A stretch of DNA of 64,000 bases from Nocardia amamiensis (GCF_015477605.1 NZ_JADLQX010000015.1:62001-126000); one strand, 5' to 3'. Shown: positions 29,091 through 38,703, counted from the first letter of the stretch. Notes: generated by a model not told the origin, from the letters alone. Program-made: numbers and translations.

Positions 29091-29402
29091 TCACTCCGGG
29101 CGTTGCCGCACCAGGCGTGCCGAACCGCTCGTGAGATCCACCTCGTCGCGCGGGGGCGCGCCGTCGGACTTGTCCTCCCGGTGCATCAGCGTCGTCATTC
29201 GCTGCTCGAATTCGTAATGCTTCGCGCCCTGGAACAATGCCGTCACCTCTTCGAAGCCCACAGCCGAGACCGGACGACCTGACCTTTTGCGGGTCCAGGG
29301 CAGCACGCGGCTTCCGGTGAGTTTGTTCCACGCGACCTCGGCGAAGGCGAGCGCGATCAGAAGGAGGGACAGACCCGGGATGGTCATGGCGACGAGACCC
29401 AT
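29091..29402 (-). CDS. Small single-helix protein, DUF6191-like
   Basis: ATG 29402 gives 103 residues: a hydrophobic N-terminal helix (IPGLSLLLIALAFAEVAW), a basic turn (RKRSGRP), then a soluble part AVGFEEVTALFQGAKHYEFEQR followed by a charged DGAPP region. This pattern resembles the actinobacterial DUF6191 family from memory; the function is unknown. The longer upstream frame to 29633 has poor composition and is not used. The helix suggests a membrane-anchored protein with a cytosolic tail. Confidence 0.7.
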   Translation of the reverse strand: MGLVAMTIPGLSLLLIALAFAEVAWNKLTGSRVLPWTRKRSGRPVSAVGFEEVTALFQGAKHYEFEQRMTTLMHREDKSDGAPPRDEVDLTSGSARLVRQRPE

Positions 29403-29490
29403 GCCACCGACGTTACCTTCGCGCTGCCCGCAACCTCCTGAACTGCGCAAACAGTACTCGCCAGTAGACAAATCGGGCACCCGAATATGG

Positions 29491-29519
29491 TTGCTATTGC
29501 GCCGCGATGTCCTTATCCT
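29491..29519 (+). promoter_or_regulatory. Candidate sigma-A promoter
   Basis: TTGCTA (29491-29496) and TATCCT (29514-29519) are spaced by exactly 17 nt. Transcription would start about 7 nt later, at the GTG of the small open frame at 29527. Confidence 0.5.
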
Positions 29520-29526
29520 CGATCGC

Positions 29527-29733
29527 GTGCCGAATCCCGCCGACCGCCACAGCGCAGCGCTCCGCGTCGCAGACCGCGACCGCGCTGTGTCCACGGCGTC
29601 GCTCACCGGGCCCTCCGTGATTACGTCGGCCACCGCCGCCGGGCCGGAGGATCGTGCAGGGCTGATTCCGCTTACCGCGATGGCGGCGCGGCGTCGTCGA
29701 GGCCTCGTAGTAGCTCGCCGTAGCGGGGTCTGA
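29527..29733 (+). CDS. Possible leaderless small protein, 68 aa
   Basis: The GTG lies 7 nt after a well-spaced promoter, the arrangement expected of a leaderless mRNA. The product is VPNPADRHSAALRVADRD..., then a Ser/Thr/Ala-rich middle and an Arg-rich end (ARRRRGLVVARRSGV). Third-position GC is high in the first half and lower near the end. No family is recognised. It may be a chance open frame in GC-rich DNA. Confidence 0.35.
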   Translation: MPNPADRHSAALRVADRDRAVSTASLTGPSVITSATAAGPEDRAGLIPLTAMAARRRRGLVVARRSGV

Positions 29734-29831
29734 TCCGGGCCGGCTCCCTCGCTGCGGGCTGTTCGACTTTGTTAGTGCTGGTCGCCTCTGTCAACTTCAG
29801 CCACGACATTCTTCGGGAAGACCTACTTTCA

Positions 29832-30269
29832 ATGACCATCCTGTCTCTCGATACCGACATGTTCCATGCCGCCGCTCCCAAAGGTCTGCGGGCCGAAAGC
29901 GCCGGCCTCACCCCGGCGGAGTTCCACCGCCGTTACTGCGAGCACAATGGCCCCGTCAGACTCGGTGACTGGTCGCCCGCGGGCAGCCGCACCGCCGAGT
30001 TCACCGCCACCCTGGAGTTCGCCGGGCACCTGCGGACCGTCGTCGCCGCAGGCAGCCCGGTCGCGGCGATGACCTCGGCCCTCTACGACGAGGGATACCC
30101 GGTGGAGATCCTGCAGTTCCACCAGCGGCGGACCGCCAGTGGCACCGCCACTTTCGTGCAGTGCGAGTGCGACGGCAGGCGCGGCTGGGGTGCGGCCATC
30201 GCCGACGACGGCGCCGAGTCGACGGTGCGCGCGATGATCGCGGGCGTCAACCTGCTCGGCGCGTCCTGA
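29832..30269 (+). CDS. Stand-alone LeuA-type regulatory (dimer) domain protein
   Basis: A 145-residue protein that resembles only the C-terminal allosteric domain of 2-isopropylmalate synthase. The recognisable pattern is VEILQFHQRRTASGTATFVQ then CDGRRGWGAAIADD and AMIAGVNLLG, matching the leucine-binding beta-alpha repeats of LeuA. The catalytic barrel is absent. The N-terminal ~45 residues (SAGLTPAEFHRRYCEHNGPV) look like the linker subdomain. It might form mixed dimers with LeuA or sense leucine, but this is inference. ATG 29832 is chosen; no LeuA gene is in the window. A strong terminator follows. Confidence 0.78.
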   Translation: MTILSLDTDMFHAAAPKGLRAESAGLTPAEFHRRYCEHNGPVRLGDWSPAGSRTAEFTATLEFAGHLRTVVAAGSPVAAMTSALYDEGYPVEILQFHQRRTASGTATFVQCECDGRRGWGAAIADDGAESTVRAMIAGVNLLGAS

Positions 30270-30276
30270 TACGAAT

Positions 30277-30312
30277 TTCGACCGCGGGGCGGTACGCCAC
30301 CCCGCGGTCGAA
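30277..30312. terminator. Bidirectional terminator between convergent genes
   Basis: TTCGACCGCGGGG (30277-30289) pairs perfectly with CCCCGCGGTCGAA (30300-30312) over 13 bp, 7 bases after the LeuA-domain stop and before the convergent thioredoxin gene. Confidence 0.8.
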
Positions 30313-30397
30313 GCGTGCCATATGGGTGAAGCCGGGACTGCCCACAGAGGACGTCCCGGCCTGGCGTCGAATGGGCGCGGAACCTACCGCGCCGCGG

Positions 30398-30769
30398 TCA
30401 CTGCTGACCGGCCTGCTGTTCGGCGAGTTGCTTGCGCACCTCGTCCATGTCCAGCGCCTTGACCTGGGTCACCAGATCCTCGAGCGCGGCGGGAGGCAGC
30501 GCGCCGGGCTGCGCGAACACGAGCACGCCCTCCCGGAAGGCCATGATGGTCGGGATCGAGCGGATGTTGGCGGCCGCCGCGAGGCCCTGCTCGGCTTCGG
30601 TGTCGACCTTGCCGTGCACCACGTCGGGGTGCTTGTCGGAGGAGGCCTCGAAGGTCGGTGCGAAACTCTTGCACGGGCCGCACCAATCAGCCCAGAAATC
30701 GACGAGTACCACGTCGTTCCCGGTGACTACCTCGTCGAAATTCTGCTGGGTCAGCGTCTGGGTGGCCAT
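30398..30769 (-). CDS. Thioredoxin
   Basis: A 123-residue thioredoxin with the active site WCGPC (Cys30, Cys33) in VDFWADWCGPCK and the cis-Pro in RSIPTIMAF. The ATG at 30769 follows GAGAGGA; an upstream extension has no support. The C-terminus is longer than E. coli TrxA by a Gln/Glu/Ala-rich tail (QLAEQQAGQQ). It reduces disulfides in the cytosol using NADPH via thioredoxin reductase, which is not in the window. The Bcp peroxiredoxin at 2793-3248 is a possible client. Confidence 0.94.
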   Translation of the reverse strand: MATQTLTQQNFDEVVTGNDVVLVDFWADWCGPCKSFAPTFEASSDKHPDVVHGKVDTEAEQGLAAAANIRSIPTIMAFREGVLVFAQPGALPPAALEDLVTQVKALDMDEVRKQLAEQQAGQQ

Positions 30770-30816
30770 GACGTCCTCTCGTTTCGGTGTGCCAGCTATA
30801 ACGCGGGCTGCCTCGG

Positions 30817-31347
30817 TTATCTTCCACGGCGGATCCGGCCGACCGGCCACTCGCGCCGCTGATCACCATCCCATCGACGGATACCCAGCACGGTCGCCGG
30901 AAAATCCCGGTCCCGCGCGACGGCGTGGATCGCCTCCCCGAGCTGGTTCGGCGGCACCCGCCTGGCCAGCGTGATGTGCGGTGTCCAGGCGTCCGGATGC
31001 AGATTGGCCGGAATGCCGGGACAGGGCGAGATCGTGTGGAATATCCGCCGATGCAGTGCGAGCAGCGGCTCGGATGGCACCACCAGCCGCACCAGGATGG
31101 GGCGGCGCGCCCCGAAGACCACCAGCCCGCCGAGCCGGACCGAGATCGGCGAGAAGGCCTGCTCGTCCAACGCCTGCTCGATGCGCGGCCAGACCTGCTT
31201 GGCCACCGCGGCGGTGATGTGCGGGCGATTGGCTTCGTCGGTGCGCGCCGCCAAGCTCGACACGCCGGCCTCGGCCAGCATCCGCCACTGCCGGCGGATC
31301 TCCGCGTCAGCGGCGTCATCGAGGAGTAGTTCGACCGACTGCACCAT
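30817..31347 (-). CDS. 2'-5' RNA ligase-type 2H phosphoesterase
   Basis: A 176-residue protein with two HxT motifs, RPHITAAVAK (about residue 43) and TPHITLARRV (about 127), which define the 2H phosphoesterase superfamily. These enzymes act on cyclic nucleotide phosphates or 2'-5' linkages; the substrate here is unknown. The ATG at 31347 gives the best start (MVQSVELLLDD). It lies upstream of the thioredoxin gene on the same strand with a 47-base gap, so they may share a transcript. The dehydrogenase gene at 31427 is divergent. Confidence 0.88.
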   Translation of the reverse strand: MVQSVELLLDDAADAEIRRQWRMLAEAGVSSLAARTDEANRPHITAAVAKQVWPRIEQALDEQAFSPISVRLGGLVVFGARRPILVRLVVPSEPLLALHRRIFHTISPCPGIPANLHPDAWTPHITLARRVPPNQLGEAIHAVARDRDFPATVLGIRRWDGDQRREWPVGRIRRGR

Positions 31348-31426
31348 GGTCTCCCGAAGGTAACCGCATCGGGTGCCTCCGCGGGCCGGTTCCGCTGTCG
31401 GGGCGCCGCGGCGGGAGGATGGTCCG

Positions 31427-32521
31427 GTGAACGACGCGAACAAACCCCGGGCGGCGCTGCGGCTGGGCCTGATCGACGGCGACGGCATCGGGCCCGAAGT
31501 GGTGCGCTCCGCCAGGCAGGTGGTCGACGAGGCGCTGTCGGCGGTCGGCGCGGCGCCGGTCGAATGGGTGCCGCTGGCGATGGGACACCGCGCCATCGCC
31601 GAATTCGGGAACCCGCTGCCCGAGCAGACGCTCGACGCGCTCGACGGCGTGGACGGCTGGATTCTCGGCCCGCACGACAACGCGTCTTATCCCGCCGAAC
31701 ATCGCGCCGCGGTCGCGCCGGGCGGCGCGATCCGCAAACGCTTCGACCTGTACGCCAATATTCGCCCGGCGCGGGCGTTTCCGAGTGTGCACGCGACAGC
31801 GCCGGACATCGATCTGGTGATCGTCCGGGAGAACAGCGAGGGCTTCTACGCCGATCGCAACATGTTCGCGGGCACCGGCGAGTTCCGGCCGACACCGGAC
31901 ATCGCGATGTCCGTCGGCCTGGTGACCCGCGCCGCCTGCGAGCGGATCGCCCATCAGGCGTTCCGGCTGGCCGCAACTCGGCGCAAGCGGGTGACCATCG
32001 TGCACAAGGCCAACGTGCTGCCGCTGACCATGGGGTTGTTCCGGGACGTCTGCTATGAGGTGGCGCAGTCCTATCCGGGTGTCGAGGTCGGCGACGAGCA
32101 TGTCGACGCGGCCGCCGCGCACCTGGTCCGCGCCGCCGCGGACTACGACGTGCTGGTCACCGAGAATCTGTTCGGCGACATCCTCTCCGACCTGGCCGGG
32201 GAGTTGAGCGGCTCGCTGGGACTGGCCGCGTCGCTGAACTGTTCGGCGACCAGGGCCATGGCGCAAGCCGTGCACGGTGCCGCCCCCACCCTGGCCGGAC
32301 GCAATCGCGCGAACCCGGCCGCGCTGCAGCTGTCGTCGGCGATGCTGTTGCGGTGGTTGGCGGCCAGGGACGCGGAAGCGGCATTCGCCCAGGCGGGCGA
32401 GCGGATCGAGCGGGCCGTCGCCGCGACGTTCGAGGTCGGCGTCGCGACCGCCGACCTGGGTGGGCTGGCTTCGACGAGTGAATTCACCGAGCAGGTGTGC
32501 GCCAGGGTGCACCGCAGGTAG
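31427..32521 (+). CDS. Isocitrate/isopropylmalate dehydrogenase-family protein
   Basis: A 364-residue beta-decarboxylating dehydrogenase. Family features: LGLIDGDGIGPEVV, the substrate-phosphate region NIRPARAFP, VIVRENSEGFYADR, catalytic VHKANVLPLTMGLF and the metal-binding ENLFGDILSDLAGEL. GTG 31427 follows GGGAGGA. The family includes isocitrate, 3-isopropylmalate, homoisocitrate and tartrate dehydrogenases; the residues I can read do not settle which. No leuC/leuD or citrate-cycle gene is adjacent. It probably uses NAD and a divalent metal. Confidence 0.88.
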   Translation: MNDANKPRAALRLGLIDGDGIGPEVVRSARQVVDEALSAVGAAPVEWVPLAMGHRAIAEFGNPLPEQTLDALDGVDGWILGPHDNASYPAEHRAAVAPGGAIRKRFDLYANIRPARAFPSVHATAPDIDLVIVRENSEGFYADRNMFAGTGEFRPTPDIAMSVGLVTRAACERIAHQAFRLAATRRKRVTIVHKANVLPLTMGLFRDVCYEVAQSYPGVEVGDEHVDAAAAHLVRAAADYDVLVTENLFGDILSDLAGELSGSLGLAASLNCSATRAMAQAVHGAAPTLAGRNRANPAALQLSSAMLLRWLAARDAEAAFAQAGERIERAVAATFEVGVATADLGGLASTSEFTEQVCARVHRR

Positions 32522-32731
32522 CTGTGCGGGTGCCCGCATCCCAAAGCCGCTGGTCACCGAGCGAGCGGGTAGGGTGTCGCGGCGATGTACCGGCACGTGG
32601 GCGCCAGGGCACTTCACAACGACTTCGTGTCGCTGTTCCGGCACTGCCCAGCGCGAACCGTCCCGGTCGCTTAGATTGCCAAACGGGTGGTGACACCCGG
32701 GTTGCGTATAACCGAAATGTGGAGGGCTGCT

Positions 32732-33640
32732 GTGTCTGATCGATCGTTTCTCGGCAGGCGCGCCCTGCGAGGCGCACTGGGTGTGCTCGCCGCGGGCGCA
32801 CTGGTGCTGACGGGCTGTACCACGAACACCGAGGAGTCCGGACCCTCGGTGCCCAAGGTGCAAGTGGACAAGGTCGACGAGATCGCCGCGCAACTCCCCG
32901 ACAAGATCAAGCAGTCCGGCAAGCTCGTCATCGGCGTGAACATCCCCTACCAGCCCAACGAGTACAAGGACGCCAGCGGCCGGATCGTCGGCTTCGACGT
33001 GGACCTGATGGACGCGGTCGCGAGCGTGCTCGGCGTCAAGGCGGAATACGTCGAGTCGGCCTTCGAGAAGATCATCCCCGCGATCCAGGCGGGCACCTAC
33101 GACGTGGGCATGTCCTCGATCACCGACTCCAAGGAACGCGAGCAGCAGGTCGACTTCACCACTTACTTCAACGCGGGCATCCAGTGGGCCCAGCAGAAGG
33201 GCAAGCCGGTCGACCCGGAGAACGCGTGCGGCAAGAAGGTCGCGGTGCAGGCCACCACCGTGGAGCACACCGACGAGGTGCCCGCCAAGAGCGCCAAGTG
33301 CGTCGCCGAGGGCAAGCCCGCCATCGATATCAAGCCGTTCGACGAGCAGAGCGCCGCGACCAACGCGCTGGTGCTCGGTCAGGTCGACGCCATGTCGGCC
33401 GACTCCCCGGTGACGGCGTATGCGATCAAGCAGAGCGACGGCAAGATCGAGACCGCAGGCGCGGTGTTCGATTCCGCGCCGTACGGCTGGGCGGTGCCCA
33501 AGGGCGCGCCGCTGGCCGCGGTGTTGCAGAAGGCGGTCCAGCACCTGATCGACAACGGTAAGTACCTCGAGATCACCAGGAACTGGGGTGTCCAGGACGG
33601 CGCCATCACAAAGTCCGTGATCAACGGCGCCGTGAGCTGA
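32732..33640 (+). CDS. Polar amino-acid ABC binding lipoprotein (family 3)
   Basis: A 302-residue lipoprotein starting at GTG 32732. The signal has an Arg-rich N-region, a hydrophobic run and the lipobox LTGC (about residues 27-30). The binding domain begins LVIGVNIPYQPNEY and contains IVGFDVDLMDAVASVLG and DVGMSSITDSKEREQQ, standard for family 3 proteins. Two further Cys residues near CGKKVAVQ and KCVAEGK may bond. It heads a complete operon with permease and ATPase. The substrate is an amino acid or derivative but cannot be assigned. Confidence 0.93.
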   Translation: MSDRSFLGRRALRGALGVLAAGALVLTGCTTNTEESGPSVPKVQVDKVDEIAAQLPDKIKQSGKLVIGVNIPYQPNEYKDASGRIVGFDVDLMDAVASVLGVKAEYVESAFEKIIPAIQAGTYDVGMSSITDSKEREQQVDFTTYFNAGIQWAQQKGKPVDPENACGKKVAVQATTVEHTDEVPAKSAKCVAEGKPAIDIKPFDEQSAATNALVLGQVDAMSADSPVTAYAIKQSDGKIETAGAVFDSAPYGWAVPKGAPLAAVLQKAVQHLIDNGKYLEITRNWGVQDGAITKSVINGAVS

Positions 33641-33643
33641 TCG

Positions 33644-34599
33644 ATGACCGACAACGACACCCGGCCCGCGCCCGGCGATCCCGGGCCGGGCAGGGCGGAC
33701 TCGACGGGGGAGCCGGAGCCGATCAAAGCGGTTCCGCTGCGCAGGCCCGGTCGCTGGATAGCGGCGGCGGTCATCCTCGTCTTGGTGGCGCTATTCGTGT
33801 ACGGCGCCGCGACCAACCCGGCGTACCGCTGGGATACCTACGGGAAGTACTTGTTCGACAGCCGGATCACCGCCGGTGCCATCGTGACGCTGGAATTGAC
33901 CGTGCTGGCGATGGCCATGGCCATCCTGCTCGGCACGGTGCTGGCCGTGATGCGACTGTCGCCGAACCCGGTCCTGCGGGCCTCGGCGTGGGTGTACCTG
34001 TGGATCTTCCGCGGCACTCCGGTGTTCGTGCAGTTGGTGTTCTGGGGGCTGTTCCCCTCGCTGTACCGGCAGATCCACCTCGGCGTTCCGTTCGGGCCGC
34101 AGTTCTTCGAGCTCGACGTGCAGGGGCTGCAAGCGGCGTTCACCTTCGCCGTGATCGGTCTCGGCCTGAACGAAGCCGCCTATATGGCCGAGATCGTCCG
34201 GGCCGGCATCAATTCGGTCGGTGAAGGGCAGCGCGAAGCGTCCATCGCACTCGGCATGTCCTGGAGTCAGACCATGCGAAGGACGGTGCTGCCGCAGGCC
34301 ATGCGGGTGATCATTCCGCCCACCGGCAACGAGCTCATCGGCATGCTGAAGACCACCGCGCTGGTCACCGCCATCCCGTTGAGCACCGACCTCTACGGCC
34401 GGGCACGCGATATCTACGGCGTGAATTTCCAGCCGATTCCGCTGCTGCTGGTCACCGCCACCTGGTATCTGGCGATCACCAGCGTGCTGATGGTCGGGCA
34501 GTACTATCTGGAGCGCTACTACTCGCGCGGCGTCTCCCGGCAGCTGACGGCCAAGCAGCTGCAGGAACTCGCCGACGCCCAAGCGGTGGTGAAGGCGAA

Positions 34600-34603
<4 letters not shown>
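33644..34603 (+). CDS. Amino-acid ABC transporter permease
   Basis: A 319-residue permease, longer than the one at 11847 because of an N-terminal cytosolic segment (DNDTRPAPGDPG...) of ~45 residues and a C-terminal tail. The core has LRASAWVYLWIFRGTPVFVQ and the EAA loop QREASIALGMSWSQTMRRTV. About five helices are expected. It starts 3 bases after the binding-protein stop and overlaps the ATPase by 4 nt, so the three genes form one operon. Confidence 0.94.
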
Positions 34604-35388
<785 letters not shown>

Positions 35389-35409
35389 GCGGGCCGGTCG
35401 CTCGTCCCG

Positions 35410-36309
35410 TTACGCCTCTGCCCGCAAAGCGATTCGCAGCTGACCGAGCAGCACCTTGGCCGCCGGGCTGCCCGGATGATCGGTGCGCCAGGCCAGCGCG
35501 AGCTGTCCGCGGAGTTCCGGCTCGACGATGCGCACGGTCCGCACGCCGAAGGCCGTGGCCTCCGGTGTGGTGAGCGCGGGCACCACGGCGACGCCGAGGC
35601 CGCGCGCGGCCAGTCGCAGCAGCAGCGGAGGTGCGGCCGCCTCGTAGGCGATGCTGGGCTCGAAGCCCGCCGCGGTGCACGCACGCTGGAACACCCCGCG
35701 AATGCCGGTGCCAGGGGGCAGGCAGATCAGCGGACGGTCGCGCAGCGCGTCGAGCGGAATCTCGGCGTCGTAGTCGCGGTCCGCCGCCGGGACAGCGGCC
35801 ACCACCGCCGTGTCCAGCACCACGTCGATGCCGATGCCGGGATCCGGTTCCGCGCCGCTCAGCCCGACCAACGCGATATCCAGCTCGCCTCGGCCCAGGG
35901 CGGCGAGCATCCGCTCGGAGGTGTCCTCGCTGAGGCTGATGCCGACCTGCGGATGGTCGTCGTGGAAATCGGCGAGCACGGCGGCGACATCGAATTCCTC
36001 GACCGCCGCGCCCGAGATGAGGCCGACCCGGACCTGTCCACGCAGCAAGCCGGTGAACTCGTCCACGGTCTGGGTGATCCGCTCGGCAGCGGCAAGCGCC
36101 GCTTCCGCGTGCCGCAGCACGGCGGCGCCGACCTCGGTGAGCGTCACCGTGCGCCCGCCGCGGTCGAGCAGCGGCTGGCCGAGTTCGCGTTCCAGTTGCC
36201 GGATCTGCGCGCTGAGCCCGGGCTGGGCCAGATGCAGCCGGGCCGCGGCGCGGGTGAAGCTCGCCTCCCGCGCGACCGTGACGAAGTAGCGAAGCTGGCG
36301 CAGTTCCAT
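35410..36309 (-). CDS. LysR-family transcriptional regulator
   Basis: A 299-residue LysR protein with the N-terminal helix-turn-helix MELRQLRYFVTVAREASFTR and AARLHLAQPGLSAQIRQLE. The effector domain follows to about residue 290 and includes GQVRVGLISG and LICLPPGTGIRGVF. It is divergent from the FAD oxidase at 36381; only 71 bases separate their starts, so it very likely controls that gene and itself. A candidate operator lies right at its start. The inducer is unknown, possibly a substrate of the oxidase. Confidence 0.94.
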   Translation of the reverse strand: MELRQLRYFVTVAREASFTRAAARLHLAQPGLSAQIRQLERELGQPLLDRGGRTVTLTEVGAAVLRHAEAALAAAERITQTVDEFTGLLRGQVRVGLISGAAVEEFDVAAVLADFHDDHPQVGISLSEDTSERMLAALGRGELDIALVGLSGAEPDPGIGIDVVLDTAVVAAVPAADRDYDAEIPLDALRDRPLICLPPGTGIRGVFQRACTAAGFEPSIAYEAAAPPLLLRLAARGLGVAVVPALTTPEATAFGVRTVRIVEPELRGQLALAWRTDHPGSPAAKVLLGQLRIALRAEA

Positions 36310-36317
36310 AACTGTTG

Positions 36318-36333
36318 ATTCTAGATTCTAGAA
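36318..36333. promoter_or_regulatory. Candidate LysR operator
   Basis: ATTCTAG occurs twice in tandem (36318-36324 and 36325-36331), and the second copy lies in the palindrome TTCTAGAA (36326-36333). This AT-rich symmetric block sits in the 71-base gap between the divergent LysR and oxidase genes, 9 bases from the LysR start. Confidence 0.5.
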
Positions 36334-36380
36334 GAACTATCTGTTTTACTTCTTCTCGGCGGGAGAGCATCGTCGGAGTC

Positions 36381-37736
36381 ATGGGAAACAACGCCACACA
36401 GACCATCGACCTCGAGGCCTTCACCGGCCCGGTCTTCCGTCCGGGCGCGCCGGACTATGACGCGGAGGTCGCCGGTTTCCAGACCGCCTACACCCACCGG
36501 CCCGCACTGATCGTCGGCGCGGTACACGCCGAGGACGTGCGCGCCGCGGTGGAATACGCCGCCCGCCACGACCTTCCGATCGCCGTGCAAGCCACCGGGC
36601 ACGGGCTGTCGGTCGCCGCCGACGGGGGAGTGCTCATCAGCACGCGCCGGATGACCCGCATCCGGATCGACCCGGCGAGCCGGATCGCGCGCATCGGCGC
36701 GGGGGTGCGCGCGGGCGCGCTGGTCGAGGCGGCGGCCCAGCACGGGCTTGCGCCGCTGAACGGTTCGTCGCCCTCGGTCGGCGTGGTGGGTTACCTGCTC
36801 GGCGGCGGGCTCGGGCTGCTCGCCCGGCAATTCGGGTATGCCGCCGAGCACGTGCGGGCGATCGAGCTGGTCACCGCCGACGGCAGAATGCGGACGCTGA
36901 CGCCGGGGGACGCGCTGTTCGGCGCCGTGCTCGGCAGCGGAGGCAACTTCGGCATCGTCACGGCGCTGGACGTCGAGCTGGTTCCGCTCACCGAGGTGTA
37001 CGGCGGGCAATTGGTGTTCGGTACACCGCTGGTCGAACCAGCGCTGGACGCGTGGCGGCGCTGGACCGCGACCGTGCCGGACGAGCTGACTTCGACGGTC
37101 ACCATGCTCGCCTTCCCGGACATCCCGCAGGTGCCCGAGCCGCTGCGCGGGCGGTACGTCGCTTCCATCCGGATCGCCTTCACCGGCTCGGCCGAGGAAG
37201 GCGAGCGCTTGGTCGCGCCGCTGCGCGCGGTCGGCGACCGGCTCGAAGACAACCTGCGCGCGATGCCCTACACCGAGTCGCACACCATCCATAGCGATCC
37301 CGACCATCCGCACGCCTACGCGGCGACCAACGCGCTGCTCGGCACATTCACCGCGGACGCGGCCGCCGCGCTGCTGGCCGCCGCCGGTCCGGACTCCGGC
37401 GCGGGGGCGGTCATCGACGTCCGTCATCTCGGCGGGGCGTTGGCTCGTCCGGACGACGCCGGAATCGCGGTGGACCACCGTGCGGCCGATTACCTCGTGC
37501 GGATCATCACCGGGCCCGAAGACGCCGCGACCCAGGCCGGGATCCGTGCCGCGCTGGAGCCGTGGGCGCTGGGGCACAGCCTGAATTTCCTCTACGGCGC
37601 CGGCAACGAAGCCGACGAGGCGCAGACCCGCGCGGGCTATCGGCCCGAGACCTACGCACGGCTGGCCGCGCTCAAAGCCGAGCACGACCCGCGCAACCTG
37701 TTCCGCTTCAACCGCAATATCCGGCCCGCCCGCTGA
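36381..37736 (+). CDS. FAD-linked oxidoreductase, berberine-bridge-enzyme type
   Basis: A 451-residue flavoprotein. The FAD-binding PCMH domain reads RPALIVGAVHAEDVRAAVEY, then the flavin-contacting ATGHGLSVAADGGVLIST and GSSPSVGVVGYLLGGGLGLL. The C-terminal BBE segment ends DPRNLFRFNRNIRPA, the typical NPxNLFxxNxNI pattern. The usual covalent histidine is probably in the GHG motif; a second covalent Cys is not evident. Family members oxidise sugars, alkaloids or polyketides. The substrate is unknown; the divergent LysR suggests inducible expression. The ATG at 36381 gives normal length. Confidence 0.9.
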   Translation: MGNNATQTIDLEAFTGPVFRPGAPDYDAEVAGFQTAYTHRPALIVGAVHAEDVRAAVEYAARHDLPIAVQATGHGLSVAADGGVLISTRRMTRIRIDPASRIARIGAGVRAGALVEAAAQHGLAPLNGSSPSVGVVGYLLGGGLGLLARQFGYAAEHVRAIELVTADGRMRTLTPGDALFGAVLGSGGNFGIVTALDVELVPLTEVYGGQLVFGTPLVEPALDAWRRWTATVPDELTSTVTMLAFPDIPQVPEPLRGRYVASIRIAFTGSAEEGERLVAPLRAVGDRLEDNLRAMPYTESHTIHSDPDHPHAYAATNALLGTFTADAAAALLAAAGPDSGAGAVIDVRHLGGALARPDDAGIAVDHRAADYLVRIITGPEDAATQAGIRAALEPWALGHSLNFLYGAGNEADEAQTRAGYRPETYARLAALKAEHDPRNLFRFNRNIRPAR

Positions 37737-37789
37737 CGCCCGTCTCGCCGTCGCGCTCTGGTCGGCGCGGCGGCGAGATGCTATCTTCG

Positions 37790-37808
37790 TGATATCACTC
37801 TGATATTG
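37790..37808. promoter_or_regulatory. Paired TGATAT half-sites before the SPFH operon
   Basis: The palindrome TGATATCA (37790-37797) is followed by TGATATTG (37801-37808), start to start 11 bp apart, one helical turn. The second copy abuts the GGGAGGA ribosome binding site. Spaced symmetric half-sites suit a ribbon-helix-helix dimer pair, and such a protein is encoded second in this operon. Confidence 0.5.
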
Positions 37809-37818
37809 GGAGGATGTC

Positions 37819-38703
37819 ATGCAGTTTCGCTCCGCGTTCCGCGCCAACGGCTTTCTGGTGCTGTTGGCCTGGTTCGTGCTCACGGGGGTGTTCGGTGGCG
37901 CCGCGGCGCTCGGTTTCGTCACGGGAGCCAAGGACGGCAACGCGCTCGCTATCGGCGGCGCGGTGGCCGCGACGGTCGTCGTGGTTGTCCTGCTGTTGCT
38001 CGCGACCGGGCTGACCGTGGTGAACCCGAACGAGGCCAAGGTGGTCCAGTTCTTCGGCCGCTACGTCGGTTCGGTGAGCGAGCCGGGGTTCTTCTCGGTG
38101 CTCCCGTTGACCGACCGCAAGAGCATCTCGCTGCGCGTGCGCAACTTCGAGACCCAGAAGCTCAAGGTCAACGACGCCGACGGCAACCCGGTGGAGATCG
38201 CCGCCGTGGTGGTCTACCGAGTGGTGGACAGCTTCAAGGCCGCCTTCGCCGTCGACGACTACGAGGAGTACGTCGAGACCCAGTCCGAGGCGGCGGTCCG
38301 CCATCTGGCCACCACGCACCCCTACGACGCGCACGACGACGACCGCACCAGCCTGCGCGACGGCGCCGAGGTCGCCGAGGAACTCACCGTCGAACTGCGG
38401 GAGCGCACCGAGATGGCGGGCATCGAGGTGCTGGAGGCCAGGATCACCCATCTCGCCTACGCGCCCGAGATCGCCCAGGCCATGCTGGTTCGCCAGCAGG
38501 CCGCCCAGGTGGTCGCCGCGCGCACCCGGATCGTCGAGGGCGCGGTCGGCATGGTCGGCCTCGCGCTGGAGCGGCTCGCCCAGGAGGGCATGGTGGAACT
38601 GGACGAGGAGCGCAAGGCGGCGATGGTGTCGAACCTGCTCGTCGTGCTCTGCGGTGATCGTCCGACCCAGCCCGTCGTCAACGCCGGTTCGCTCTACTCC
38701 TGA
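37819..38703 (+). CDS. SPFH/band-7 membrane protein (slipin/prohibitin-like)
   Basis: A 294-residue protein with two membrane helices at the N-terminus (about 10-32 and 40-62) followed by the SPFH domain: LTVVNPNEAKVVQFFGRYVG, then SLRVRNFETQKLKVNDADGN and EVLEARITHLAYAPEIAQAM. The Ala/Glu-rich helical end (QQAAQVVAARTRIVEGAVG) forms the oligomerising coiled coil. These proteins scaffold membrane microdomains. The ATG follows GGGAGGATGTC. A small ribbon-helix-helix gene begins 12 bases after its stop and is surely cotranscribed. Confidence 0.92.
   Translation: MQFRSAFRANGFLVLLAWFVLTGVFGGAAALGFVTGAKDGNALAIGGAVAATVVVVVLLLLATGLTVVNPNEAKVVQFFGRYVGSVSEPGFFSVLPLTDRKSISLRVRNFETQKLKVNDADGNPVEIAAVVVYRVVDSFKAAFAVDDYEEYVETQSEAAVRHLATTHPYDAHDDDRTSLRDGAEVAEELTVELRERTEMAGIEVLEARITHLAYAPEIAQAMLVRQQAAQVVAARTRIVEGAVGMVGLALERLAQEGMVELDEERKAAMVSNLLVVLCGDRPTQPVVNAGSLYS

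Larger units (their letters stand above)
29403..29831. other. Divergent intergenic region with one possible small gene
   Basis: This 429-base gap between the DUF6191-like gene (minus) and the LeuA-domain gene (plus) has a lower GC content near 29440-29520. It contains a good promoter match (29491-29519) and the 68-codon open frame at 29527. From 29770 an in-frame TTG-TTA-GTG-CTG run precedes the LeuA-domain ATG without a stop; it could be an N-terminal extension but has no ribosome binding site. Confidence 0.5.
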
